DNA of 64,000 nucleotides from CAVXXD01 sp963765625. Lineage in GTDB: Bacteria > Actinomycetota > Geothermincolia > Geothermincolales > Geothermincolaceae. This document shows, one piece after another, positions 1-9,096 of the stretch; the stretch's first letter is position 1; each line of letters opens with the position of its first letter. A model generated the notes under the pieces. The model was given only the letters and a program-made list of their open reading frames with translations. It had not been told where the DNA came from and searched no databases. The position numbers and the translations under genes are program-made. The stretch is taken from contig CAVXXD010000006.1 of NCBI GenBank assembly GCA_963765625.1, positions 1 to 64,000 on the forward strand. The letters are read 5' to 3'.

Positions 1-22
1 TGATTTTCCGGGTAATTCAATA

Positions 23-442
23 CTACTGAGGCATTAGGAACAGAAGGTCGGAGCGCAGGCGCTCCATGAGGAAGGAGACGATGGCGGTCACGCTGGTCCC
101 GGGGCCGAAGACGCCGGCCACTCCAGCCGCCTCCAGTTCGGCGGCGTCCCCGGGCGGGATGATGCCGCCGCCGAAGACCATGATGTCGGCGGCTCCCCTC
201 TCGCGCAACAGCTCGAGCACGCGAGGGAAGACGGTCATATGGGCCCCCGAAAGAATGGAGAGGCCCACCGCTTCCACGTCTTCCTGCAAGGCTGCCTCCA
301 CTATCTGCTCGGGGGTCTGGTGCAGCCCGCCGTAGATCACCTCGAAGCCCGCGTCCGCCAGGCCGCGGGCCACCACTTTGGCGCCGCGGTCGTGGCCGTC
401 CAGCCCGGGCTTGGCGATGAGGACGCGTGGCCTTCTTTCCAT
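23..442 (-). CDS. Acyl-CoA mutase small subunit (B12-binding domain)
   Basis: This 139-residue protein is a stand-alone cobalamin-binding domain of the methylmalonyl-CoA mutase family. It shows the DGHDRG motif near residue 15, whose His is the lower axial cobalt ligand, then an SILSG segment and a GGGIIPP loop, which together form the B12-binding Rossmann fold. In the cytoplasm it would pair with the catalytic large subunit encoded 12 bases upstream to rearrange acyl-CoA carbon skeletons. A good ribosome site (AAGGAG) precedes the ATG. Two-chain forms are common in archaea, isobutyryl-CoA mutases and many anaerobes. Substrate identity rests with the large subunit. Confidence 0.93.
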   Translation of the reverse strand: MERRPRVLIAKPGLDGHDRGAKVVARGLADAGFEVIYGGLHQTPEQIVEAALQEDVEAVGLSILSGAHMTVFPRVLELLRERGAADIMVFGGGIIPPGDAAELEAAGVAGVFGPGTSVTAIVSFLMERLRSDLLFLMPQ

Positions 443-454
443 TTTTTTTACTCC

Positions 455-2017
455 TTAATAGACGGGACTTTCCCGGTAAACGCCGAAGACCTCTTTCAGG
501 GCCGCGACGATCTCTCCCTCGGTGACCAGGGCGCGGGCGCAGCCGATGATCAGCGGCATGAGGTTGGCATCGCCCTCCGCCCCCTTCTTAAGCTCCTCCA
601 GCGCCCGGGAAGCTGCCTCGGCGCCGCGCTCGGCCCGCACCGCGGCCACCCGCTGCTTCTGTCTTCTTTCAACTTCCGGGTCGACCTTGAGGATGTCGAT
701 GCCCAGGCCCTCTCCCGCGCGTTCGTAGCGGTTGACCCCCACCACGACGCGCTCGCCCTTCTCCACCTCCATCTGGTAGCGGTAGGCGGCGTCGGCGATC
801 TCCCGCTGGAAGAACCCGGACTCGATGGCAGCCAGCACCCCGCCGAGCCCCTCGATGCGGCGGAAGTATTCCTCGGCTTCCTCCTCCATGCGGCTGGTCA
901 GGGCCTCGATGCAATAGGAGCCGGCCAGGGGGTCGATGGTGCCGGTCACCCCGGTCTCGCCGGCGATGATCTGCTGGGTGCGCAGGGCTATCTCCACCGC
1001 CTGTTCGGAGGGGAGGGCCAGCGATTCGTCCATGGAGTTGGTGTGGAGGCTCTGGGTGCCACCCAGCACGGCGGCCAGCGCCTCGAAGGCGGTGCGGACG
1101 ATGTTGTTCTCCGGCTGCTGAGCGGTGAGGGAGCATCCCGCCGTCTGGGTGTGGAAACGGAGCGCCCAGGAGTGGGGGTCGGACGCCCCGTACCTGTCCC
1201 GCATACGGCGAGCCCAGATGCGGCGGGCGGCCCGGTACTTGGCGATCTCCTCTAAAAAGTCCATGTGAGCGTTGAAGAAGAAGGAGAGGCGCGGGGCGAA
1301 ATCGTCCACCGCGAGGCCGGAGGCGATGCCCGCCTCGACGTAAGCGAAGCCGTCGGCCAGGGTGAAGGCCAGTTCCTGCGCGGCGGTGGAGCCCGCCTCG
1401 CGGATGTGGTAGCCGCTGATGCTGATGGAATTCCAGCGCGGCACCTCGGCCGAGCAGAAGGCCAGGATGTCGGTGATGATGCGCATGGAGGGGCGGGGCG
1501 GGAATATCCAGGATTTCTGGGCGATGTATTCTTTTAAGATGTCGTTCTGGATGGTACCGCCCAGCTCCTTCCAGGCCGCCCCCTGCTTCTCCCCCACGCA
1601 GAGGTAGAAGGCGAGAAGGACGGCGGCCGGCCCGTTGATGGTCATGGAGGTGGTAATGTCGCGCAAGGGGATGCCGTCGAAGAGGGTCTCCATGTCCGCG
1701 AGGGAATCGATGGCCACGCCGCAGCGGCCCACCTCCCCTTCGGCCAGGTGGTGGTCGGAGTCGTAGCCCATGATGGTGGGCATGTCGAAGGCGACGGAGA
1801 GGCCGGTCTGCCCGCGGTCGAGCAGGAAGCGGAAACGGCGGTTGGTCTCCACCGCGGTGCCGAAGCCGGCGAACTCGCGCATGGTCCAGGTACGGCCGAG
1901 GTACATGTCGTGCTGGACCCCGCGGGTGAAGGGGTATTCTCCGGGGTCCCCCAGGTCGTGGCGGTAGTCCAGCCCCGCTATGTCTTCCGGCGTGTAGAGG
2001 GGCTTTTTCTCTTCCAT
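455..2017 (-). CDS. Acyl-CoA mutase large subunit, isobutyryl-CoA-mutase-like active site
   Basis: This 520-residue protein is the TIM-barrel catalytic subunit of the methylmalonyl-CoA mutase family, including the SISGYH segment with the conserved His near residue 204. Automatic annotation would call it methylmalonyl-CoA mutase. However, the two residues that hold the substrate carboxylate in true methylmalonyl-CoA mutases (Tyr89 and Arg207 in the Propionibacterium enzyme) align with Phe49 (in REFAGF) and Gln167 (in KEYIAQKS). Phe plus Gln is the pattern known from isobutyryl-CoA mutase. It is therefore more likely an isobutyryl/n-butyryl-CoA-type mutase, which is inference from residues. It starts one base after the cobalamin adenosyltransferase gene stops, so the two are probably translationally coupled. 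Confidence 0.93.
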   Translation of the reverse strand: MEEKKPLYTPEDIAGLDYRHDLGDPGEYPFTRGVQHDMYLGRTWTMREFAGFGTAVETNRRFRFLLDRGQTGLSVAFDMPTIMGYDSDHHLAEGEVGRCGVAIDSLADMETLFDGIPLRDITTSMTINGPAAVLLAFYLCVGEKQGAAWKELGGTIQNDILKEYIAQKSWIFPPRPSMRIITDILAFCSAEVPRWNSISISGYHIREAGSTAAQELAFTLADGFAYVEAGIASGLAVDDFAPRLSFFFNAHMDFLEEIAKYRAARRIWARRMRDRYGASDPHSWALRFHTQTAGCSLTAQQPENNIVRTAFEALAAVLGGTQSLHTNSMDESLALPSEQAVEIALRTQQIIAGETGVTGTIDPLAGSYCIEALTSRMEEEAEEYFRRIEGLGGVLAAIESGFFQREIADAAYRYQMEVEKGERVVVGVNRYERAGEGLGIDILKVDPEVERRQKQRVAAVRAERGAEAASRALEELKKGAEGDANLMPLIIGCARALVTEGEIVAALKEVFGVYRESPVY

Positions 2018-2018
2018 C

Positions 2019-2528
2019 TCAATACTCTATCCCCTGGCGCATGGCCGTACCCGACTGGTAGGGGTGCTTGACCTCGCGGACTTCGCTGACCAGGTCGGCC
2101 AGCTCCACCAGTTCCGCGGGGGCGTAGCGGCCGGTGCAGATTATCTCCAGTTCCCGGGAATGGCTGCGCAGGAAGCCCAGGACTTCCTCGAGGGGGAGCA
2201 GGCCGTAATCGAGGGCGATGTTCAGCTCGTCCAGGATGACCATCTGGTAGTCTCCGCTCTCGACGGCCTCCCGGGCTTGTTCCCACCCTTCCCTGGCCAT
2301 GCGCAGGTCGACCTCCTCGGGATCGCCCTTCTTCACGAACTCGTCCCGGCCGGACATGCGGATGACCATGCCTGGCAGGTAGTTGTCGCATACGTTCAGC
2401 TCACCATAGGTGCGGCCCTTCATGAACTGGACCATGTAGACCTTCATGCCGTGGCCCATGGCCCGCATGGCCTGGCCCAGCGCCGCCGTGGTCTTGCCCT
2501 TGCCGTCTCCCGTATAGACCTGGATCAT
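2019..2528 (-). CDS. cobO: Cob(I)alamin adenosyltransferase, CobO/BtuR type
   Basis: This 169-residue protein transfers the adenosyl group of ATP to cob(I)alamin to make coenzyme B12. The P-loop GDGKGKTTAALG at residues 7-18 and the VILDELN Walker-B-like segment near residue 99 are characteristic of the CobA/CobO family, and the length is normal. It heads the transcript with the B12-dependent mutase, so it probably supplies and repairs the cofactor for that enzyme. The class II ribonucleotide reductase at 6.6-8.7 kb is another B12 user. CobA-type proteins can also act in corrinoid salvage; nothing here separates the two roles. Confidence 0.93.
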   Translation of the reverse strand: MIQVYTGDGKGKTTAALGQAMRAMGHGMKVYMVQFMKGRTYGELNVCDNYLPGMVIRMSGRDEFVKKGDPEEVDLRMAREGWEQAREAVESGDYQMVILDELNIALDYGLLPLEEVLGFLRSHSRELEIICTGRYAPAELVELADLVSEVREVKHPYQSGTAMRQGIEY

Positions 2529-2539
2529 GTCTCCCCGGT

Positions 2540-3304
2540 TCAGAGCATCTTGGCGCCGCAGCTGGTGCAGAAGAGGGCTTCCGGGTCGCCGACGGCCTGG
2601 CCGCAGCTGGGACAGACCGGGGTTCCCGGCGCGGATTCTTCGGGTGTGGATTCTTCGGGTGCGGGTGGAGTGGGAGCGGATTCTTCGGGTGTGGGTGCTT
2701 CAGGTGTGGGCGGCGCGGGTGGCGCGGGTGGCGCGGGCACCGCGAGCTCGGGAGTTGCTTCTGCTGTTGTTTCAGGAGCTGTTTCCGCGGGTGCTGCTTC
2801 CGCGGGTGCTGGCTCAGGTGCTGCTTCCGCGGGTACTGCTTCCGCGGGTGCCGTCACCGGCTGGCCGCAGGAGGTACAGAAAACGGCGTCGCTCTCCAGG
2901 GGTCCTCCGCAGGATAGACACGTTTTTCCACTGGCCGGGGCAGCCGGAGCGGTTGCGTACTGGGGCGGCATGGGGATACCGGCCGCGGCAGTCGCCGGGC
3001 GGCCGCAGGTGGAACAGAAGGGGGCGTTTTTGGCCAGCGCGGCGCCGCAATAAGCGCATCGGGGATTCTTGGCCGCCTGTTTCATCTGTTCGATGGTGAC
3101 CAGGTCCTGCTCCCATTTGGCGACCTGGCCCGCGATCTCGTCCAGGGTCGAGCAGGCATCCTGCATCACGGGATTGGGCAGGTTCCCGTCCTTGTATTCC
3201 TGGTAGGCGAGCTGACCCAGATAATTGATGTACTGCTCCCTGCTGCTGTTCAGCTGTTTCAGGTATTTCTTGATCTGGGCAGGATTGGCCTGCATGCCTT
3301 CCAT
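2540..3304 (-). CDS. Triple zinc-ribbon protein with Pro/Ala/Glu-rich linker
   Basis: This 254-residue soluble protein has a helical, charged N-terminus (about residues 1-80) followed by three short zinc ribbons: CAYCG...CSTCG, CLSCG...CTSCG and CPSCG...CTSCG, the last at the extreme C-terminus. The second and third ribbons are separated by about 90 residues almost wholly of Ala, Pro, Glu, Thr and Ser. No catalytic motif is visible. Such zinc-ribbon plus low-complexity proteins are usually scaffold-like or regulatory, but no function can be assigned. The start is supported by a GAAGGGGG site upstream. It lies 11 bases upstream of cobO on the same strand and may share its transcript. Confidence 0.8.
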   Translation of the reverse strand: MEGMQANPAQIKKYLKQLNSSREQYINYLGQLAYQEYKDGNLPNPVMQDACSTLDEIAGQVAKWEQDLVTIEQMKQAAKNPRCAYCGAALAKNAPFCSTCGRPATAAAGIPMPPQYATAPAAPASGKTCLSCGGPLESDAVFCTSCGQPVTAPAEAVPAEAAPEPAPAEAAPAETAPETTAEATPELAVPAPPAPPAPPTPEAPTPEESAPTPPAPEESTPEESAPGTPVCPSCGQAVGDPEALFCTSCGAKML

Positions 3305-3346
3305 GTCTGATACCCCCTTCTTCCGGATTGTTCTTCTATATAGATT

Positions 3347-4090
3347 CTATATCCGCGCGATTCCCCTGTCATCCCGCTTCATGGCCAGGAAACGCGCCAG
3401 CTTGACCGCTTCCGCGTACTCGACGGTGGGAGCGGCGCGCGAGGTGTCTATGACGACGTGGTTCCCGGGAAAGTATACGGCACCATGCGATCTTCCTTTT
3501 CCCAGGTGTACCAGGGTGCGGTAAATCAGGTTGCCGGCCCTGCCGTCCGGGGCGATAACCAGCGTGTCACGGGCCACCGCTTCCTCGATGAGGATGTAGC
3601 GCAATTCCGCTCCGGTGCGGGCAGCCAGGGCTTCGGCCTGCCGCAGAGAGCGGTCGACGCCGGAAGAACGGCCGCGGTCATCGCTGCGCCCGCCGGCCAG
3701 GATCCCCACCTGGTCCGGCCATCCCAACTCTTCCAGGAGGGAGCGGCCGTAACGGACCAGGCGAGACTTTTGTTCCAGCGTATCCCCCTCGTCTATGCCG
3801 ATAGGCGCGAACAGGAAAGGCCGGCCCTGAGCGGTTGAAAGAAGTGCTATGCGGCAGGCTTTGCGCCCCGCCCACAGCCCCGACACGGCTTCCAGGAATT
3901 CCCTGGCCCCCAGTTCGCCCCGCACCACGGCCCCGACCTCGCCTTCCCGCAAGGCCTTGAACAGGCCGCCGGCGCTGGTGAAAGCGCGTACGGCGGCATC
4001 ATCGAACCGCCCGGCAACGGCGGAGGATCGCCTGGCTATGCCGATGCCGACACGGATATCCGATGCATCGATTTCAGGGAAGGAGTACAT
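3347..4090 (-). CDS. Methanogenesis-marker-4 / MtxX-like protein
   Basis: This 247-residue protein resembles the MtxX / methanogenesis marker protein 4 family, which is distantly related to phosphate acetyltransferases. The visible signature set is IALLSTAQGRPFLFAPIGID, GILAGGRSDDRGR, VDRSL, APDGRAGNLIYRTL and a terminal VVIDTSR. The family is best known from methanogenic archaea, where its biochemical role is still unclear. It is transcribed alone or ahead of the zinc-ribbon/cobO/mutase genes, 42 bases upstream of the zinc-ribbon start. The assignment is from remembered family motifs, so the family name is less certain than the gene call. Confidence 0.75.
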   Translation of the reverse strand: MYSFPEIDASDIRVGIGIARRSSAVAGRFDDAAVRAFTSAGGLFKALREGEVGAVVRGELGAREFLEAVSGLWAGRKACRIALLSTAQGRPFLFAPIGIDEGDTLEQKSRLVRYGRSLLEELGWPDQVGILAGGRSDDRGRSSGVDRSLRQAEALAARTGAELRYILIEEAVARDTLVIAPDGRAGNLIYRTLVHLGKGRSHGAVYFPGNHVVIDTSRAAPTVEYAEAVKLARFLAMKRDDRGIARI

Positions 4091-4129
4091 CTTCTAAACC
4101 TGGTTTCTGCCTGGTGTGATATTTCCCGC

Positions 4130-4687
4130 CTACATGGGGGTATCGATCTCCCCGAAGATGTCGCTGTCGATTTTCCAGCTGCCGTCCTCCCAGACCAGGT
4201 TTATCGTCTGCTGCCTCTGCACTCGAGGGGCGGACTCCAAAAGATCGGGTATGGCGGTCATCAACATCTCGGTAAGGGCTTCCATTTCTTCATCGGACAT
4301 GCTGGTGAGGGCTCCGGTCTGTTCGTTAACCATCCCGGTGATCTGGTTGTTCACCACTTCCGTGTCCGGCATGTCCAACACGACCTGGACGGTGGCGCTG
4401 TCACCTTCCTGTTCGCTGCCGGTGATCTCCATGGTGATCGTCTTCATGACCTCTCCATAGAGTTCGAGCTGGTCTTCCCCCGCTTCGGCCAGCTGGTCGA
4501 CGGTGGAAGTGCCCTGGCTCTTGGAGAGATAGGTTCTGGCCGTGGAGAAATCGCTATTCTGCACGGCAGCCCAGAAATCCTTGACGACCTCCTCCGGGTC
4601 GCCTTTCGGGCTGTCGCCGCACCCTATGGCCCCGGTTGTCAGTACCACGGCCAGTAGCGCCGCGAAAAACAACGCGATCTTCTTCAT
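4130..4687 (-). CDS. Lipoprotein with NTF2-like (DUF4878-type) domain
   Basis: A 185-residue exported lipoprotein. The N-terminus MKKIALFFAALLAVVLTTGAIGC is a classic signal with a lipobox ending in Cys23. The rest (GDPEEVVKDFWAAVQNSDF, then alternating strands and a final INLVWEDGSWKI strand) matches the NTF2-like fold of DUF4878-type lipoproteins, in which a small cone-shaped domain binds an unknown ligand or partner. An AAAGGAG site lies 9 bases upstream. A second lipoprotein of the same architecture lies at 5688-6396, so the two flank the DUF166 gene as probable paralogues. Confidence 0.85.
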   Translation of the reverse strand: MKKIALFFAALLAVVLTTGAIGCGDSPKGDPEEVVKDFWAAVQNSDFSTARTYLSKSQGTSTVDQLAEAGEDQLELYGEVMKTITMEITGSEQEGDSATVQVVLDMPDTEVVNNQITGMVNEQTGALTSMSDEEMEALTEMLMTAIPDLLESAPRVQRQQTINLVWEDGSWKIDSDIFGEIDTPM

Positions 4688-4776
4688 CCTCTTCTCTCCT
4701 TTCAGGCGCCTATTTTTCTTCTACCTTTAAATGCTTTGACGTTCTACGTAACCATTCCTGCCCATGCCGGTCCCGG

Positions 4777-5614
4777 TCAAAGCGGGTACTTGGGCATGGG
4801 TACTTCGATGTTTATCCCCTCGGCTTCCAGGGCGGAACGCAGGGCTTCGTAGTGGAGGTAGCCGCCCAGGTGGAGAATGGTGTCACCGGCGTCACGGTCC
4901 ATCTCCATGGAGGCGACGCAGGGAAAGCTGTGCCAGTACTTGGCCACGTATTCCACCGCGCGCTCGTCGGCCGGGGCCCCTTGAGGTTGAAGGCGACGAA
5001 GTAGGTGTTGCCGCAGGGGGCGCTGGTCAGCACCCGCGCCTCCCGGATCAGGCCGTCGGCTATCTCCAGCTTGATCTCGGGGCGCCCGATGCGGAAGTGG
5101 TCCATTACCGCGTCCAGGGCGGGATGGCGGCCCCGGCGCATGGAGCAGAAGGGTTTGGGGAAGTCGCATCCCATTTCCAGCTTCCGGCATGCCGTCTTGA
5201 CCTGGTTGCGCACCCATCCGCTGGTCCAGCCGGGAGCTTCGGAGGGAACCAGCAGGGCGCGCGAGCCAGCCCGGGCCGCCGCTTCCGGCAGGGCCAGCAG
5301 CAGTTCCTCGTGGAGGTTGATGGCCACGGTGACCTCGTGAGGCTGCAGTTCGCCGCCGAGCATGGCCGGGGCGTCGTCCAGGTAGATCGGGAGAGGGCGA
5401 GGGCATCTGCAATAATGTCCACCAGTTCGCCGGAGAAATCGATGCCGAAGGTGTCGCGGCAGTGGTCGCAGAGGACGCCGCAGCCGTCGCAGTACTCCCG
5501 GTCGTTGGCGAGGTGGCGGATGAAGCGCTGGGCGAAGGTGTCGTCGAAGGCCAGGCTGAAATAGTCCCGCCGGGCACCGGGGGCGCCTCCGCAGTACACG
5601 ACGACGACGCGCAT
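4777..5614 (-). CDS. DUF166-family protein, interrupted by two frameshifts
   Basis: Three overlapping frames read as one protein of about 278 residues. It starts MRVVVVYCGG (ATG at 5614, AGGA site upstream), continues through a Cys-rich segment (CDGCGVLCDHC), shifts frame near 5390, runs through CDFPKPFCSM and SAPCGNTYFVAFNLKG, and shifts again near 4975 before ending PMPKYPL. The PKPFCSM and APCGNTY signatures recall DUF166 (PF02593), found mainly in archaea and of unknown biochemical role. Both breaks fall by short G/C runs and the residues on either side join sensibly, so indel errors in the assembly are likelier than decay. The four-Cys cluster near the N-terminus suggests metal binding. 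Confidence 0.65.
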
Positions 5615-5687
5615 GGCTTCCTGTTCTGAGATCATGACATCATTCTAAAGGAAGAGCGTGACGAAGGATATGAGCCTGCTTAGCCCA

Positions 5688-6396
5688 TCAGGACTCTCCC
5701 TGGAAAACGATGAAGTACTGCTCCAGGTCCTTGAAGGGGTCCGAAGTGATCTTCCAGGCGCCGTTCTCCCACACCAGCGACACGTCCTGCACGGCCGTGG
5801 CCGTGGGAAGCGTGTTGAGCAGTTTCATGAACTCGAGGGTGAACTGCTGGATGATCTCTTCCGGCGAGAGACCGGAGTAGTCCTCGGCTTCGGCCATGTC
5901 GATGGAGAGCGTCATCATCTGGTCGAAGACGAGATCGATCTGCGCCAGATCGGGGGCGGTCATCTCCGTTTTGACCGTGGCCTTGTCGCCGTCGACCTCG
6001 CTGCTCAGGGGCTTCAGGTCGAGGCTGGCCATGAATTGCTGCACGTCCGCTTCGTACTCGCCCCCCTTCCCGGAGAAGAACGTCGTGAAGAGGTTCTTCA
6101 TGGCCCTGGTCCTCATGGTGTCGGAGCAATAGGAAAGCGCGCCGGTGACGTCTCCCGAGGAGAGGGCGGCCCAGAAAGCGGTGACCGTCTCCTCCGGGCT
6201 CGGCCGGTCCGGCTGTCCCGGTGCTTGTACCGGTATCCGTGTTCGCCGCCGTCTTCGTCTCCGCCGGCTCGATGCCCGATTTTCCCGTATCCGTCGAGGT
6301 CGAGGTCGAGGTGCTTTCTCCGCCGCAGCCCGGCAGCCACGTAAGCAGCGCCGCGCAGAGCAGCGCCAGCGACAACGCCATTAATGCCCTTTTCAT
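5688..6396 (-). CDS. Lipoprotein with NTF2-like domain, one frameshift
   Basis: The N-terminal signal MKRALMALSLALLCAALLTW ends in a lipobox and Cys (LPGCGG), followed by a Ser/Thr/Asp-rich linker (repeated TSTSTD). The frame then breaks near 6200 and continues as SPEETVTAFWAALSSGDV and onward to a final SLVWENGAWKI strand, the same layout as the lipoprotein at 4130-4687. The start at 6396 follows an AAAAGGGAGG site. The reconstructed protein is about 236 residues. It is probably a paralogue of the other NTF2-like lipoprotein; ligand unknown. The break lies in a GC-rich run and is probably a sequence error. Confidence 0.7.
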
Positions 6397-6493
6397 AAGT
6401 GCCTCCCTTTTCCGCAGCCTGCATGCTTCTTCTGCTCGACAATCATTTTGACGCCGCCAGCCCTTCCTCCTTCTCCGAGCCGGGGCCGGGCAT

Positions 6494-6613
6494 GCCGTGC
6501 GACGGAAGAAACGAAAAAAGGGGTCTGACCCCAATCTCCTCCATGCCGACCCCAATCTCCTCCATGCCGTGCGACGGAAGAAACGAAAAAAGGGGTCTGA
6601 CCCCAATCTCCTA
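6494..6613. repeat. Tandem copies of a GGGGTC(A)GACCCC-type repeat
   Basis: A unit of roughly 50 bases running from GCCGTGCGACGGAAG through AAAAAAGGGGTCTGACCCC to AATCTCCTCCATG occurs at 6494-6545 and again at 6566-6613. A partial copy (ccgaccccaatctcctccatg region, 6546-6566) lies between them. The palindromic core GGGGTCTGACCCC is the same one found in the long inverted repeats at 14.0 and 19.1 kb. The array abuts the stop codon of the ribonucleotide reductase gene. It could serve as a transcription barrier, but its tandem form and sharing with other sites suggest a REP-like mobile repeat. Confidence 0.85.
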
Positions 6614-8714
6614 GAAGAAGCAGTGGGGGTGGGGGCAGCCGCCGGCGTACTCCGCTTCGGCCATGGTGTACTCGGGCTTGTCCAGCAGGCGCATGTTGGA
6701 GTCGCTGCCCAGGTAGAGGACCTGTTCCCGCTTGCTGCCGTAGCGGTAGACGGTGATGCCCTTGCAGCCGCTTTTGTAGGCCAGGCGGTAAGCGGCGTCG
6801 ATGTCCTCTATGGAGGCGTCCGCCGGGAAATTGATGGTTTTGGAGACGGCGTTGTCGGTATGCTTCTGGAAGGCGGCCTGCATGCGCACGTGCCACTCCG
6901 GCGCGATGTCCAGGGCGGTGGAGAAGACGCGGCGCGCCTCCTCCGGCACTTGCGCCAGGTGCTTGACGGTGCCGGCGCGGGCGATGTCGGTCATCAGGTC
7001 ATTGGAGTAGAAGCCGCCTTCTTCCGCCGCACGCCGGAAGACCGGGTTGACCTCCACCAGGCGGGTCCCCTCGATGACGTTGCGAACGTAAGTGATGGCG
7101 AAGAAGGGCTCGATGCCCGAGGAGCAGCCGGCGATGATGCTGATGGTGCCGGTGGGGGCGATGGTAGTAACGGTGGCGTTGCGCATGGGGCGGCCCCGCT
7201 GGTCCCAGACGCTCCCGGCATAGTTGGGGAAGTTGCCCCGCTCCAGCGCCAGCTCCTCGCTGGCCCGGTGGGATTCCTCGGCCAGGAAAGCGGCGATGCG
7301 CGTGGCCATCTCCAGCCCCTCTTCCGAATCGTAGGGCAGGGACATGGAGGCCAGGGCGTCGGCCAGGCCCATCACTCCCAGCCCGATTTTACGGTTGCCG
7401 CGGGTGATGCCGGCGGTCTGGGTCAAGGGGCCAGACATTGATGTCTATGACGTCGTCCAGAAAACGCACCGCCACGTCGATCACCTTGCGGAAGCGCTCC
7501 CAGTTGAAGGAGCCATCGTCCACCATGGACACGAGGTTGAGCGAGCCCAGGTTGCAGGACTCGAAGGGCAGCAGGGGCTGCTCACCGCAGGGGTTGGTCG
7601 CCTCGATGGCGCCGAGATGGGGGGTGGGGTTGGCGCGGTTGATGGCGTCGATGAAGATGAGGCCGGGATCGCCGGTGCGCCAGGCCTGGGTGACGATGAG
7701 GCGGAAGACATCCCGGGCGTGCAGGCTGCCGGCGACCACCCCGGAGCGGGGGTTGCGCAGAAAATAGACCTGGTCTTCCTCGACCGCCTGCATGAACTCG
7801 TCGGTGACCGCCACCGAGAGGTTGAAGTTGGTGAGGAAGTCCTCGCGGTCCTTGGCGGTGATGAACTCGACTATGTCGGGATGGTCGCAGCGGAGGACGC
7901 CCATGTTGGCCCCGCGGCGGCGCCCACCCTGTTTGATCACGTCGGTGGTGATGTCGAAGATGCGCATGAAGGAGAGGGGGCCCGAGGCGATGCCCATGGT
8001 GGACATGACCACGTCTCCCTTGGGGCGCAGGGTCGTAAAAGAAAAGCCTGTGCCGCCCCCGGACTTGTGCACCAGGGCCATATGCTTGACCGCGTCGAAG
8101 ATGCCGGGGATAGAATCCTCCACCGGGATGACGAAGCAGGCCGAGAGCTGGCCTACCCCGGTGCCCGCGTTCATGAGGGTGGGGGAGTTGGGCAGGAACT
8201 CGAGGTTCATCATCACCTGGTAGAACTGGTCCTCCCAGACGGCCGGGTCGATGTCGTGGTCGTAGTTGAGTTCAGCCTCCGCCACCGCCCGCGCCACCCG
8301 GCGGAACATCTGCAGGGGCGTCTCCACCACCTGGCCCTTCTCGTCCTTCTGGAGATAGCGCTTCTTCAGAACGTGCGCGGCATTGACGGTGAGCTTGAGC
8401 TCGTCGTGTACCCCGATGAGTTCCTTCATCTGGCGGATCTCGGTACGCTCCTGCCGGTAGAGGATGTAGGCCTTGGCGGTGTGGGTAAAGCCGCTGCCGA
8501 TGAGGGTTTCCTCCACCAGGTCCTGGACGTCCTCGACCGAGGGGGTGGCCCCGGGGAACCGCCGTTCCAGCTCCAGCACGACCTTGGTGGAGAGGCCCTC
8601 CGCCTCGACGGGTTCACCCTCGCCGGAGGCCAGGAAGGCTTTCTCGATGGCCGAGGCTATCTTCCCGGCTTCGAAGGGTGCGACCGACCCGTCCCTCTTG
8701 ATGATGCTGTCCAT
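6611..8714 (-). CDS. nrdJ: Vitamin B12-dependent ribonucleotide reductase (class II), one frameshift
   Basis: Two frames join into a reductase of about 700 residues that converts ribonucleotides to deoxyribonucleotides using adenosylcobalamin and no oxygen. Visible landmarks are an ATP-cone-like N-terminus (IIKRDGSVAPFEAGKIASAI), LPNSPTLMNAG, SACFVIPV, GGGTGFSF, the NPCGEQPLLPFESCNLGS active-site loop, NRKIGLGVMGLAD and TGTISIIAGCSSGIEP. The C-terminus is a short Cys pair (GGCPHPHCFF), where family members carry redox cysteines. The frame breaks at about 7427 in a CCCC run; removing one C restores WPLTQTAGITRGNRK. The start at 8714 (MDSIIKRDG) fits the family better than the longer upstream frame. 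Confidence 0.95.
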
Positions 8715-8817
8715 CTCTCTCAACCCTTCTTTCCCGGCGCATGCGATTCTACTTCTTCTATATAATGGTAGTGGATAAAGGGGACAATCCGGCAGATGGC
8801 CGGGGAAGGAGAGGTAT

Positions 8818-9096
8818 ATGAGACCTCTGGAGCCGCCCGGGGATATCCGGGAGATGGCCGGGACGGGAGAGATCCGCGTCAAGGCCACCGAACCCATGGA
8901 AGTTGCCTACATGGTTTTGAAGGGCTCGTACCAGGAGATGGGCGAGTCGTTTATGCGCCTGCTGAAGTGGATCGCCGAGAACGGTTACGAGGTGATGGGG
9001 CCGGGGATCAACATCTACCACAACGACCCCATGATGGTGCGTTCGGAGGACGACCTCGTCACCGAGGTGCAGTTCCCGATAAAGAAGAAGGACTGA
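8818..9096 (+). CDS. GyrI-like effector-binding domain protein
   Basis: A 92-residue protein resembling one half of a GyrI-like / SOUL-type small-molecule-binding domain (RVKATEPMEVAYMVLKGSY, MRLLKWIAENGYEVMGPGINIYHNDP, LVTEVQFPIKK). It has no DNA-binding domain, so it may act as a stand-alone ligand sink or enzyme rather than a regulator. A strong GGAAGGAGAGG site sits 6 bases before the ATG. It reads away from nrdJ and is followed 25 bases later by a hydrolase gene that it probably shares a transcript with. Confidence 0.8.
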   Translation: MRPLEPPGDIREMAGTGEIRVKATEPMEVAYMVLKGSYQEMGESFMRLLKWIAENGYEVMGPGINIYHNDPMMVRSEDDLVTEVQFPIKKKD

